Shown in pieces: positions 1-7,859 of a DNA stretch of 64,000 nt. Position numbers and translations under genes: made by a program. Position 1 is the stretch's first letter; each line of letters opens with the position of its first letter. Origin of the DNA: Providencia rettgeri (GTDB lineage: Bacteria > Pseudomonadota > Gammaproteobacteria > Enterobacterales > Enterobacteriaceae); assembly GCA_900455085.1 (NCBI GenBank), contig UGTZ01000001.1, positions 3,626,501-3,690,500 of the forward strand, in the 5' to 3' direction. Under the pieces are notes generated by a model. It had not been told where the DNA came from. It did not search any database and saw nothing but the letters and a program-made list of their open reading frames with translations.

Positions 1-2
1 CA

Positions 3-434
3 GAAACGGATAACAAAGTCGCGGATGCGAAAAAAGCAGGTACCGACGCACAAACTAAAGCCAATGCCGCCAGTACTGCCGCAACCAATGCCAATAATAA
101 TGCCAATGGCCGTGTGCCAAGTGGCCGTAAAGTGAATGGTAAACCGTTAACGTCGGATATTACGTTAGGTGCGGGGGATGTGGGGGCGTACACCAAAGCA
201 GAAACAGACAGCAAAATATCTATGTCATCGAATGGAGCTGTTATGAATATTCGAAGAGGAGCTCCAGTTAATCCACCTAAACAAAATGAATATGGACCAA
301 AAGAAAGTCCGGCTGGTTGTATTGTTACGAGTGTTAGGCACGACCCGACAACATCTTATGGGATATTTTTTACTTACAGACCGCTTCAAATATTAGTTAA
401 CGGAGCGTGGAAAACACTTGCGGGAGATGCGTAA
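3..434 (+). CDS. Phage tail fibre protein, C-terminal part (5' end outside window)
   Basis: The frame is open from the left edge, so only the last 143 codons are present. The first ~40 residues are a low-complexity run rich in Ala, Asn, Thr and Lys, typical of tail-fibre shaft repeats. It is followed by a GRKVNGKPL-SDITL-AGDVGAYTKAE motif, a segment seen near the tips of many enterobacterial prophage fibres. The last ~75 residues are divergent, as expected for a receptor-binding tip. The stop overlaps the ATG of the next gene (TAATG), the usual coupling of fibre and fibre-assembly genes. An internal GTG at 114 is not the real start, because the same frame continues upstream. Confidence 0.8.
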   Translation, partial: ETDNKVADAKKAGTDAQTKANAASTAATNANNNANGRVPSGRKVNGKPLTSDITLGAGDVGAYTKAETDSKISMSSNGAVMNIRRGAPVNPPKQNEYGPKESPAGCIVTSVRHDPTTSYGIFFTYRPLQILVNGAWKTLAGDA

Positions 435-943
435 TGCAATTAAATAATTTTATACAATACATACCTAACGATGAGAAAAAAATTCAAAATATCCAATATT
501 TCATTTCTGATAATGGTATTGATTTTTATGAATCATTTGAAAAATTCAAACTAAAATATAAGATTGGTTTTGATAAACAAGGAATTATTAGAACCGTTTC
601 TGAAGATATATCCGCTATCTATCCTTTGGGATTGAGTATCGTAGATATTGCTTTCCTACCCGATGATTTCAATATAGATGGGCAATGGGTATTTAAAAAT
701 GGAGAGATAAAGCAATATATATTCACATTAGAAGAAGTTGTTTTTTTCGCCAATCAACAAAAAAAGACTCTTTTGGATAAAGCAGCAGCAACTATCGCAC
801 CACTCCAAGACGCCATTGATTTAGGCATCGCCACCGATAAAGAGCTCAAACAGTTAAACGCATGGAAACAGTATCGCGTTGATTTAAACCGTATCGACAC
901 TGCAAACGCCCCCGATATCGCATGGCCAGAGAAACCCCAATGA
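434..943 (+). CDS. Tail fibre assembly protein (Tfa-like)
   Basis: This 169-residue protein would be a chaperone for the fibre encoded just upstream. The ATG at 434 overlaps the fibre stop codon and is preferred over an upstream in-frame codon inside the fibre gene. The N-terminal half is variable. The C-terminal ~60 residues (LLDKAAATIAPLQDAIDLGI, then LKQLNAWKQYRVDLNRID and a WPEKPQ end) match the conserved tail of the phage Tfa family. The ATG of the next gene overlaps its stop. Base composition falls sharply in the first two thirds (AT-rich) and recovers at the conserved end, consistent with exchange of fibre tip plus cognate chaperone as one cassette. Confidence 0.85.
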   Translation: MQLNNFIQYIPNDEKKIQNIQYFISDNGIDFYESFEKFKLKYKIGFDKQGIIRTVSEDISAIYPLGLSIVDIAFLPDDFNIDGQWVFKNGEIKQYIFTLEEVVFFANQQKKTLLDKAAATIAPLQDAIDLGIATDKELKQLNAWKQYRVDLNRIDTANAPDIAWPEKPQ

Positions 944-1686
944 ACGAGCCCCGTTATCAGTGGCATAAACAAAACATAAAAATGGCGGCAGGTTTGCCGC
1001 CGATCACTTGTTCCATTTTGCCTGTGCATCCGTTTATTTATGGTGTTGGTCAAACAAATAGCTCAGGTAGCTATCTCAGCCCCACCAATGCGATTAACCA
1101 TTTAGCGGATAAGCTCACAGGGGCTGGCCAAGTTTCGGTATTGGTGCTGATGGTCACAGGAAAAACATTTGCTGAATTTATGCAGCAATTATCGGCTTTT
1201 TCGGCCGTGTTTCCGCTGCCTGTTTTTGCCCAAGTTGAGCGAATGACCAGAACGGCACACACGTTGGCCACCACAAAAATGCAATTGCCAGGGAAAATGG
1301 CAAGCGGTTTACCTTTACCACAATCCCTATCAACGGCAACCAGCCGTATGGCGTCTAACGCACAATTAATTGAAGCAGCCAAAGCAGCCGCAAACCAGCC
1401 TAGCGGATTAGATAGCATGAAATCGGCACTGTCGGATTTTAGCCAACAAAAAGACAATGCCTTAAAACAGATGAGTGATGCCCTAAACGGACTTTTAGGC
1501 CAGTCAGCGACCGTTTGGGCATTTTCAGGTACGAATGATGCCAGCGTTTTAGCGGATAAAATGCGAAAAAATATCCCTGAACCTGATGCGGTATTTACCC
1601 TCGCCACCTTATTTGTCGGCAATGAAATTCACGCTTTAACAAGGATGTTAAATGACACAGACCATAACCCTTGCCCTGAACGGTGA
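940..1686 (+). CDS. Prophage tail/baseplate-associated protein, function unknown
   Basis: A 248-residue protein whose ATG at 940 overlaps the previous stop by four bases (ATGA). I do not recognise a specific family. The N-terminal third is hydrophobic and mixed; residues ~130-190 are rich in Ala, Ser, Lys and Gln and probably form a helix or coiled coil. Its place between fibre assembly and baseplate genes, with a 35-base overlap into the next gene, points to a structural or tail-assembly role in the same operon. There is no signal peptide or catalytic motif that I can see. Confidence 0.6.
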   Translation: MNEPRYQWHKQNIKMAAGLPPITCSILPVHPFIYGVGQTNSSGSYLSPTNAINHLADKLTGAGQVSVLVLMVTGKTFAEFMQQLSAFSAVFPLPVFAQVERMTRTAHTLATTKMQLPGKMASGLPLPQSLSTATSRMASNAQLIEAAKAAANQPSGLDSMKSALSDFSQQKDNALKQMSDALNGLLGQSATVWAFSGTNDASVLADKMRKNIPEPDAVFTLATLFVGNEIHALTRMLNDTDHNPCPER

Positions 1687-2191
1687 AGCTATCCCACTGA
1701 AAAACTTGGCCGTTACGCCCAGTATGATGTTCCAGGATAAAGACCAATCGGGACAATCCTCCAGTACGGCCGTAGCCGAGCAAGGTATCAAACCTAAAGA
1801 ACTGCGCATCACAGGCATTTTACCATTTACAGAACATAAGGCATTTTCGCGCCTTTTTGCGTTAGCGGAAGCCAAAGAAAACGGCAATTTAAAACGTTAT
1901 CGTGTGGCCAATTTGACGGCTCAAGCCATAAATTTTCGCATCGGCACATTCACCAATTCTATTGATGCTAGCAAAATTGAAGGGAAACAGGCGTGGCAAA
2001 TTACCTTTACCTTACGTGAGCATTTATCGGTATCAGAAAAACGCGAAGCGCGAGCTAACAGTAAAGTGTCCAGCAAAACGCAAGGCGATAGTGCAACAAA
2101 AGGCGGTCAATCAGGGGAATCCGATGAAACCGAGCAATTAACTTGGTTTGAAAAAAAAATGTTAAAACCGATTAACGATTCGTTGGAGTAA
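1652..2191 (+). CDS. Prophage baseplate-complex-type protein
   Basis: A 179-residue protein starting at ATG 1652 inside the 3' end of the preceding gene. Residues ~1-130 look like a compact beta-rich domain (ITLALNGEAIPL, LRITGILPF, AWQITFTLRE). The last ~45 residues are polar and rich in Ser, Lys, Gln and Gly, ending in a short charged helix. The overlap with the upstream gene and a 5-base gap to the spike gene suggest co-translation of baseplate parts. The assignment rests on position and general look rather than on a diagnostic motif. Confidence 0.5.
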   Translation: MTQTITLALNGEAIPLKNLAVTPSMMFQDKDQSGQSSSTAVAEQGIKPKELRITGILPFTEHKAFSRLFALAEAKENGNLKRYRVANLTAQAINFRIGTFTNSIDASKIEGKQAWQITFTLREHLSVSEKREARANSKVSSKTQGDSATKGGQSGESDETEQLTWFEKKMLKPINDSLE

Positions 2192-2196
2192 AGGGA

Positions 2197-3870
2197 ATGA
2201 AACCCATCAATCGACTGTATTTATCAGGTGATGAAATTCAGGTCACCGATATCAACATTATGTTAGAGCTCTCTGCCGCAGGGCGCGGCTTTGTCACCGT
2301 GAAAACCGATGAGGACTACACAGGCAAATTAGTGCGCCTTGATGTCGGTTATCCCGAATTATTATTGCGTTATTTCACAGGGTTTGTGGAGCGCTCGCAG
2401 CCCTCAGCCAATGGATTCCAACGGTTATTTATTCGTGAACTGGTTGGCGTGTTTGAACGTGAGTGGCCATGTTCTTTTCAGCATCCCACTTTGCGCACTA
2501 TTGCCGAACACCTGCAAAAAGAAAGCGGCTTAACCTTTCAATTACCCGATGCACCTTATGTAGATGAGCCTATTCCTCACTTTACCCACAGCGGCACAGG
2601 TTATCAGTTATTGGCCAATTTGGGGCATGTGTTCAAAATTGATGATTATGTGTGGCAGCAGCTCCCCAATGGCCATGTATATGTGGGCAGTTGGCCACAT
2701 TCACTATTTGCCAATAAACCCGTTGAAATCCCGAATGAATTTGCCACTTCACAGGCAGGCGGGAACAGCATGACCATTCCGATGGTGCAATCATTAAGAC
2801 CAGGTGTGAATACCAACGGCAAACGTCTCCAAAAAGTGAACCTTATCAATGAAGACATGACGCTCACGTGGGCAATCCCCAATAAAATCACAGGGAAACC
2901 GGCCAACAAGAGCCCTGTTCAAAACCAAATCGACAATGCCTATCCTGAGCTGGCCGCAGGTTTACACCTGCCTAAAACCGCCCGCATTGAAGCCCACAGC
3001 GAACCCGTTCGCGCTGGTGATATTTCCGACCCGTACCGCCCACGCTATGCGGTCGATGTGCAATTATTGGATGCCGACGGGAATCCATCCAGCGCCCCGA
3101 TTTACCGTGCAGTACCATTGCCGCTGCCAATGGCAGGGGGTGAGAGTGGCTTATTCCAATATCCGCCCGTGGGTACCGTCGTGGAAATTGCCTTTGAAGG
3201 TGGTCGACCTGATAAGCCATTTATTCGCCAAACCCTTAGCCAGGGAAACACGCTACCCGATATCCAGCCAGGCGAACAATTGCAGCAACAGCGCCAAGAG
3301 GTTTCCCAGCGCATTACGCAAGATGGTAGCTGGCAACGGCAAACTGACCAGACCATTAGTGAGTCATCCATGCATCGACAAGTTACCGCAGACACCGAAC
3401 AGCGCACCTTAGTCACCCGAGACACCACTATTCAAGCCACCGATAAAACGATGGTGCTTGGCACTGCAACATTACTGGCAGGCGCTATCCAGCAAATAGC
3501 CGATGGTGATTACAGCATTGCATCAAAGGGCAGCTTTGTAGCCAGCATTGGTAAAAAAGCCGAAATTGATATTGCCGAAGATGCCACGCTCACTATTGGC
3601 CAAAAGCTAATTGAAAAGGTAGGCGCACTTAAGCAGAGTATCGCGGGTACCAAACAAGAAATTATTGCACCGGTTGTTTGGATTGGCAGCCAAGAAATTA
3701 ACGTGGCGCAGCTGATGATTGATACATTGGATATTGTGAAAGAGCTGGCCGAACTCACTGCCAACCACAGCCATCACAACACAGGAACGCCACTGAATGC
3801 CAATGCCATCAAAGGCACGGCAAGTAAATCAGATGGATTGAAAGAAAAGTATCAGCCAGTTATTGGTTAA
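2197..3870 (+). CDS. Phage baseplate hub/spike protein (gpD/gpV/VgrG-like)
   Basis: A 557-residue protein. Residues ~1-230 resemble the hub (gp27/gpD-like) fold, with a LIRELVGVFEREWPCSF-HPTLRTIAEHL segment typical of VgrG-type hubs. An OB-fold-like segment follows (~270-350; YAVDVQLLDADGNPSSAP and PPVGTVVEIAFEGGRPDKPF). The C-terminal 190 residues are repetitive and rich in Thr, Ile and Ala, suggesting a beta-helical spike tip, and finish with HSHHNTGTP. It should be the membrane-puncturing needle of a contractile tail. It is the last rightward gene of the tail operon and is followed by a strong terminator. It is not the T6SS VgrG, which lies at 26 kb. Confidence 0.75.
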   Translation: MKPINRLYLSGDEIQVTDINIMLELSAAGRGFVTVKTDEDYTGKLVRLDVGYPELLLRYFTGFVERSQPSANGFQRLFIRELVGVFEREWPCSFQHPTLRTIAEHLQKESGLTFQLPDAPYVDEPIPHFTHSGTGYQLLANLGHVFKIDDYVWQQLPNGHVYVGSWPHSLFANKPVEIPNEFATSQAGGNSMTIPMVQSLRPGVNTNGKRLQKVNLINEDMTLTWAIPNKITGKPANKSPVQNQIDNAYPELAAGLHLPKTARIEAHSEPVRAGDISDPYRPRYAVDVQLLDADGNPSSAPIYRAVPLPLPMAGGESGLFQYPPVGTVVEIAFEGGRPDKPFIRQTLSQGNTLPDIQPGEQLQQQRQEVSQRITQDGSWQRQTDQTISESSMHRQVTADTEQRTLVTRDTTIQATDKTMVLGTATLLAGAIQQIADGDYSIASKGSFVASIGKKAEIDIAEDATLTIGQKLIEKVGALKQSIAGTKQEIIAPVVWIGSQEINVAQLMIDTLDIVKELAELTANHSHHNTGTPLNANAIKGTASKSDGLKEKYQPVIG

Positions 3871-3891
3871 TAAAGTTTTAGTCCAACTCTT

Positions 3892-3913
3892 GCCCACAGC
3901 CGTGGGCTTTTTT
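3892..3913 (+). terminator. Rho-independent terminator of the prophage tail operon
   Basis: A 6-bp GC-rich stem (GCCCAC/GTGGGC) with a 4-base loop is followed directly by six T residues, 22 bases after the spike stop codon. Confidence 0.85.
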
Positions 3914-4353
3914 ATACCTGTAATTTAACAGCGTGTAAGACAGTCTAAGCACTCCAACCATCAAACCACATCAAGAAACCTTTCATTTGGATCACATCAA
4001 TAGCATGGCGCAGAAGCAACGCTACCCCACGAAATAAAGTTACCTACCACGTAAAATGCACTACACCGCACCCGCCTGCACAATTTGGATCTAAACTTTA
4101 TTTCAGTTTTGAAATTCTACAAAACATATCGCCAAGCAGCGCCAGTACTAGGGCGCTGCCGAAAATATCAAACTGAAATTAGTGAAAAGAATTTCAATGG
4201 ATTTCAGTTTTTGGATATCAACGCAAGCCCTAAAAAAACATAACGAGTTGAAATAAATGTTAATTTCAGAATTTATGTGAGTTTCGCTAGGTGGTAAAAC
4301 TAACTGTATGATTATAGAAAATTAGTAAACATACAGGGTTGATATCACCGACA
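3914..4353. other. Non-coding prophage-end region with ATTTCAGTTT repeats around a hairpin
   Basis: No convincing gene lies in these 440 bases. Three copies of the 10-mer ATTTCAGTTT occur at 4100-4109 (+), 4170-4179 (inverted) and 4201-4210 (+), with a partial copy at 4263-4269. Between the first two is a perfect 8-bp hairpin (GCAGCGCC, loop 4144-4151, GGCGCTGC; 4136-4159). The arrangement looks like a protein-binding or regulatory region upstream of nothing obvious; both flanking genes end here. Confidence 0.5.
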
Positions 4354-5685
4354 TTAAAAAATAATTTTCGCCACTCTTAAATTACTATCTTCAATCATTT
4401 TTAAAATGTCATATTTTAATGACTCGAGATAACCCTCAAGTTCTTTTAACTTAAAAATATTCTCATCATTATAATTTTTAATAAAGGATAGCTTTAATTT
4501 CTCCAGTTCTAATTTTTTTGACGCAAGAAAATTAAAAAAATCAGAAATCAAATCTAAATTGTCATTTATTTCAGAGCTTACACCCGAATGTAACTCTCTT
4601 ATCATTCGGTCCAAATAATCCATCTGATGTTCAATCCTTTTAATTAAAAAAGAAATTTTTGCCAACTCACCTTTTATATTATAATTAACATTCTCATTAA
4701 AACCTGACATCATTTGATGGTAATAAGATATTATATCTTCATCACTTGATGAATCGTCATTTAATTTTTCTATTTCTTGCAATGATGATTGTTCTAACTG
4801 AACGTCCTGTAAATATTTCTTAGCCTCATATAAAAATGTAGATTGAGTTAGCATTTTAAACTTAGAAATATCAGAATTATTTATTATCTCAGAATTTAAC
4901 GCTTCCAACGCACCATGCCTTTGACCGTTAAGCTCAAACCACCAATCAGATTTTAAATCATCACAAATAAAAATTATATTATCAACATCTGAACTTTTTG
5001 CTTTATTTATAATTTCCTTCCATAGATAAAGATCCCCAAATTTATTTTTATATTTAACATTTAAATATTGCACTTCTAATTCATTCTTTATTTTAGAATC
5101 ATGAAACCCTGGCGGAATTTTATTATCATACCTTAATTCGCCCTCTACGTTTATCCTATCAATTTCATCCTGATCAAATGATTCCCCAACTCTATTTTTA
5201 ATTATTTCATCCAGTCGTCTTCTAATGCTATCATCTTTTGAAATATCTTGTTTATGAGCTACTCGTGGTTGAATACTTTTATCTATATATTCATTTATAG
5301 AATTCTCTATATTTTTCCTAAGGGACTCTATTTCACTTGCTAATGGCTGATATAAATTTTTTTTGAAATTAGTAGTTTCAAAAGTATTTGAAATTGAAAT
5401 AGGTATTTTCCTTAAGGATTCAACAAAATTTTGTAAACTAGATAACCCATCACTTATCACTTTCTTTCTATTTCGTTGGTATTCAAGTGCTACCTGAAAT
5501 GGGAGCCACGTTCTTTCCGATATTTTTTCCATAACTGCAAGTATATCTTTTTGCGTTTGTTCTTCACAGCGATAGAGATTTAAAAGACAATTTGCATCAA
5601 AGATAAAGAGTGTTTTTTCATCTGCCCAAATGTTCTGTAATTCATCTTCATCCAAAGAATAAAAACCTGAAAATTTTTCTTTCAT
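4354..5685 (-). CDS. PIN-like domain (PIN_8/DUF4935) protein, candidate defence nuclease
   Basis: A 443-residue protein. The N-terminal ~290 residues fit the PIN_8/DUF4935 family. FIFDANCLLNLYR supplies the first acidic residue (D30), WLPFQVALEYQRNR the conserved Glu (about E68), and a FICDDLKSDWW segment near residue 230 the later acidic pair, so the metal-binding set looks complete. The last ~140 residues are mostly charged helix, probably coiled coil. PIN-fold proteins are usually metal-dependent RNases. The gene is AT-rich, transcribed against the tail operon and placed next to the att site, the usual position for prophage cargo ('moron') genes. A role in phage exclusion is inferred, not shown. 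The start ATG at 5685 is the only good one in frame. Confidence 0.7.
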   Translation of the reverse strand: MKEKFSGFYSLDEDELQNIWADEKTLFIFDANCLLNLYRCEEQTQKDILAVMEKISERTWLPFQVALEYQRNRKKVISDGLSSLQNFVESLRKIPISISNTFETTNFKKNLYQPLASEIESLRKNIENSINEYIDKSIQPRVAHKQDISKDDSIRRRLDEIIKNRVGESFDQDEIDRINVEGELRYDNKIPPGFHDSKIKNELEVQYLNVKYKNKFGDLYLWKEIINKAKSSDVDNIIFICDDLKSDWWFELNGQRHGALEALNSEIINNSDISKFKMLTQSTFLYEAKKYLQDVQLEQSSLQEIEKLNDDSSSDEDIISYYHQMMSGFNENVNYNIKGELAKISFLIKRIEHQMDYLDRMIRELHSGVSSEINDNLDLISDFFNFLASKKLELEKLKLSFIKNYNDENIFKLKELEGYLESLKYDILKMIEDSNLRVAKIIF

Positions 5686-5749
5686 ATCAGTCCATTACAT
5701 AAAATTAATGTTAATAAATTTAATGACAAATATTGAGTGTATAAAATAA

Positions 5750-6115
5750 TTATTTGTCTTCTGGCTCATCCCGTTTAGCAACACGAATACTCTCACTCGC
5801 CTCGATCAAGCGGATTGCCTCTTCCTCTGAATAACCGCTTAAATCGACAATTTTTTTATCTGCGTAAACTTCAATTCTGACATTACGTTTCTGACCAAAC
5901 ATTTTTAATATCCCTATAAATTTTTTCGCCATCTCGCTTTTAGCTATGGTTTCAAATAATACACTTACAACACTTGGCGTATTTTTTGAAAAACACATCA
6001 CTTCACCAGCATCCACGCCAGCTTTTTTACATTCTAGCAAAAATTCATCTTTGAGGTCAGCAGGTACAGACATACGAATCGAACTGTATTTAGGGGTTAC
6101 TTCGGAATTACTCAT
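5750..6115 (-). CDS. Hypothetical protein, prophage cargo
   Basis: A protein of 121 residues. Two ATGs are possible (6121 and 6115); 6115 is preferred because the AAGGA ribosome-binding site lies 9 bases before it but only 3 before the other. Residues ~8-30 (SIRMSVPADLKDEFLLECKKAG) are compatible with a ribbon-helix-helix-like or short regulatory N-terminus; the rest shows no known motif. It lies 64 bases upstream of the PIN-like gene in the same orientation and may form an operon with it, as a regulator or partner. That pairing is inference. Confidence 0.5.
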   Translation of the reverse strand: MSNSEVTPKYSSIRMSVPADLKDEFLLECKKAGVDAGEVMCFSKNTPSVVSVLFETIAKSEMAKKFIGILKMFGQKRNVRIEVYADKKIVDLSGYSEEEAIRLIEASESIRVAKRDEPEDK

Positions 6116-6174
6116 ATGCATAAGTCCTTAGAATCAATAGCAGCGGTGAATCTCTGTCGCCATTGGCTTTTAGA

Positions 6175-6205
6175 TACAAAAAAGCCACTTCGTTAAAAGT
6201 GGCTT
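6175..6205 (-). terminator. Leftward terminator, probably the original tRNA-Ile2 terminator
   Basis: A perfect 9-bp stem (AAGCCACTT/AAGTGGCTT at 6182-6190 and 6197-6205) with an A-run on its left reads as a hairpin plus T-run on the minus strand. It lies 26 bases beyond the CCA end of the displaced tRNA 3' half, where the terminator of a tRNA gene would be expected. Confidence 0.7.
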
Positions 6206-6228
6206 AATGTGCTGATTTAACAGCTAAA

Positions 6229-6278
6229 ATTTGGTGGCCCCTGCTGGACTTGAACCAGCGACCAATCGATTATGAGTC
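6229..6278 (-). repeat. Left attachment site: displaced 3' half of tRNA-Ile2
   Basis: Reading leftward, 6278-6232 gives the anticodon loop (CTCATAA), the 3' side of the anticodon stem, variable loop, T arm, 3' acceptor strand and CCA of a tRNA-Ile2, with no 5' half. Apart from a few substitutions it matches 51522-51571 at the right end, inside the intact gene. Differences are informative: the T stem has G-C here but A-T in the intact copy, and base 42 is A here but C there. A truncated tRNA 3' half next to an integrase gene is the standard signature of tRNA-targeted integration. An in-frame or processing role for the fragment is unlikely. Confidence 0.92.
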
Positions 6279-6291
6279 ATGCATAATACTT

Positions 6292-6371
6292 GTTCTCACA
6301 TTTCTTAAATTGTTCTCAATCTGTTTTTTTATTATTAAAATTCATAATATTAAAATAAAAAAACGTTCTCA
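6292..6371 (+). repeat. Three GTTCTCA direct repeats between att and integrase
   Basis: The heptamer GTTCTCA occurs at 6292-6298, 6312-6318 and 6365-6371, in the stretch between the left att site and the integrase gene. It may be a binding site for integrase, an excision factor or a repressor of int. I do not see it at the right end of the island. Confidence 0.4.
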
Positions 6372-6404
6372 TTCGTTTATTTTAATACCTAATTGTTCAA
6401 ACAC

Positions 6405-6425
6405 TACCTGACCCATTACCTGACC
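6405..6425 (+). repeat. Left arm-type repeat of the island integrase
   Basis: A 21-base sequence made of two ACCTGACC units (ACCTGACC at 6406 and 6418, with CATT between). The identical 21 bases recur at 51445-51465, just inside the right att site. Position inside both ends and repetition within each copy fit arm-type integrase binding sites. A weak inverted half (CAGGTC, around 6438) follows, close to the int promoter, so the same sites may autoregulate int. Confidence 0.65.
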
Positions 6426-6467
6426 TGATATAATAATCAGGTCTCTCACATTATTGGTGATAATCAA

Positions 6468-7751
6468 ATGAATTTAACCGAAACAGCCATTCGTGCTTTA
6501 AAGCCTAAAACCTCAGCCTACTATTCTTGGCACCAAAGTTCACAGAGAGGTACTGGGCGCATTGGTATCAAAGTACAACCCTCTGGGAAAAAAGTATTCT
6601 ACTTTCGCTATTATGTAAACAAAGGCAAAAAAGAAAAGTTTATCCAAATTGGCCTATGGCCTGAAATGAAGCTAGCGACTGCAAATGAAATTGCTAAAAC
6701 ATATAGTTTATGGCTCAGCGAGGGTAAAGATCCAACCAATGAATTAGATATCCTTAAAAAGGAAGAACAGCAATTAGCCCAATTTAATAATAGCCAAGGT
6801 TCTTTTGAGCAATTGATACATGGCTATGTTAATAAAATGAAACAAGATAATAAACGTACATGGCAAGATGTCTTAAAAAGGCTGGAAAAAGAATGCTATG
6901 AGCAGATCCCTAGAGGCACAAAGGCAAAGGATGTAACACCAATCCAAATTAAAAACCTGTTAAGTACTATTATCCAACGTGGGGCGGTTGTACATTCAAA
7001 TCGGATACGTTCATATTTAATGGCTGCTTTTAACTTTGGGATTAAGGCTGATAACGACCCTATGAATGCAAATAATGGTATCACATTTGGATTAGAGTCA
7101 AATCCTGTTTCAATGATACCTAAACAATCAGCTGCCGAAAAAGTCGGTAATACATGGTTAAACTGGGAAGAACTATCATTTATCATGAATTCAATAGCTG
7201 AAACCTCTGGTGTTGGTATCCTCATGCAACACTTAATTAGGCTATGTATATTTACAGGCGGACAGCGACCTTATGAACTCATTGCAAGTCAGTGGGGTAA
7301 TATTGACTGGAAAACTAAAACACTACTTATTACATCTGATATTTCCAAAAATAAGCGCGAGCACCTTATTCCTCTCACAGATTCCGCACTATCAGAGCTT
7401 GAAGCTATCCAAAAACTCACCTCTCACCTCAATAGTAACTATATTTTTCCGTTATCTAAAGATGGAAAAAGACCAACAAGAACAGATAGCCTAGCACAAG
7501 CAATTGGCTACTTTAGGAAATACCATCCAGATTTTAAACACTTCACAGCAAGAGACCTTCGCAGAACCTGTAAGACCTTAATGGGTGAAATTGGAATAAG
7601 TAAAGAAATCCGTGATAGAATTCAAAATCATGCTTTGAATGACGTCAGTTCTAAACACTATGATAGATATGATTATCTAAATGAAAAACGCGCAGCTTTA
7701 TCCCTATGGGAAGAAGAATTAAATCGAGTTTTATCATTACAAATAACTTAA
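6468..7751 (+). CDS. Tyrosine site-specific integrase of the tRNA-Ile2 island
   Basis: A 427-residue P4-type tyrosine recombinase. The N-terminal ~90 residues form the arm-binding DUF4102-like domain (LTETAIRALKP, then IKVQPSGKKVFYFRY and IQIGLWPEMKLATA). A core-binding SAM-like region follows to ~190, then the catalytic domain. Visible catalytic residues are R267 (GGQRPYEL), R365 within ARDLRRT, H378 (QNHAL) and the nucleophile Y398 (KHYDRY). The position before R365 where His is common is Arg here (R362). The gene lies 190 bases inside the left att site and points into the island, the usual arrangement. It should catalyse integration at, and excision from, the tRNA-Ile2 3' end; AlpA-like 9747-9977 is the likely directionality partner. 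Confidence 0.93.
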   Translation: MNLTETAIRALKPKTSAYYSWHQSSQRGTGRIGIKVQPSGKKVFYFRYYVNKGKKEKFIQIGLWPEMKLATANEIAKTYSLWLSEGKDPTNELDILKKEEQQLAQFNNSQGSFEQLIHGYVNKMKQDNKRTWQDVLKRLEKECYEQIPRGTKAKDVTPIQIKNLLSTIIQRGAVVHSNRIRSYLMAAFNFGIKADNDPMNANNGITFGLESNPVSMIPKQSAAEKVGNTWLNWEELSFIMNSIAETSGVGILMQHLIRLCIFTGGQRPYELIASQWGNIDWKTKTLLITSDISKNKREHLIPLTDSALSELEAIQKLTSHLNSNYIFPLSKDGKRPTRTDSLAQAIGYFRKYHPDFKHFTARDLRRTCKTLMGEIGISKEIRDRIQNHALNDVSSKHYDRYDYLNEKRAALSLWEEELNRVLSLQIT

Positions 7752-7859
7752 AAACCTCACACAAAGGAGCTTTCACTCAAAAAATTTTTCATAAAAATAC
7801 GACTATTTTATTTTTCATAGTAATATATAAAAAAACACAATAATATTAATGAGGTTATC

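Noticed and set aside
2197..3870. A second T6SS VgrG
   Set aside because: It sits at the end of a prophage tail operon with fibre and fibre-assembly genes, lacks a DUF4123/effector neighbour and is better read as a phage hub/spike.
6232..6278. A separate functional tRNA gene
   Set aside because: Only the 3' half is present; no D arm or 5' acceptor strand follows.
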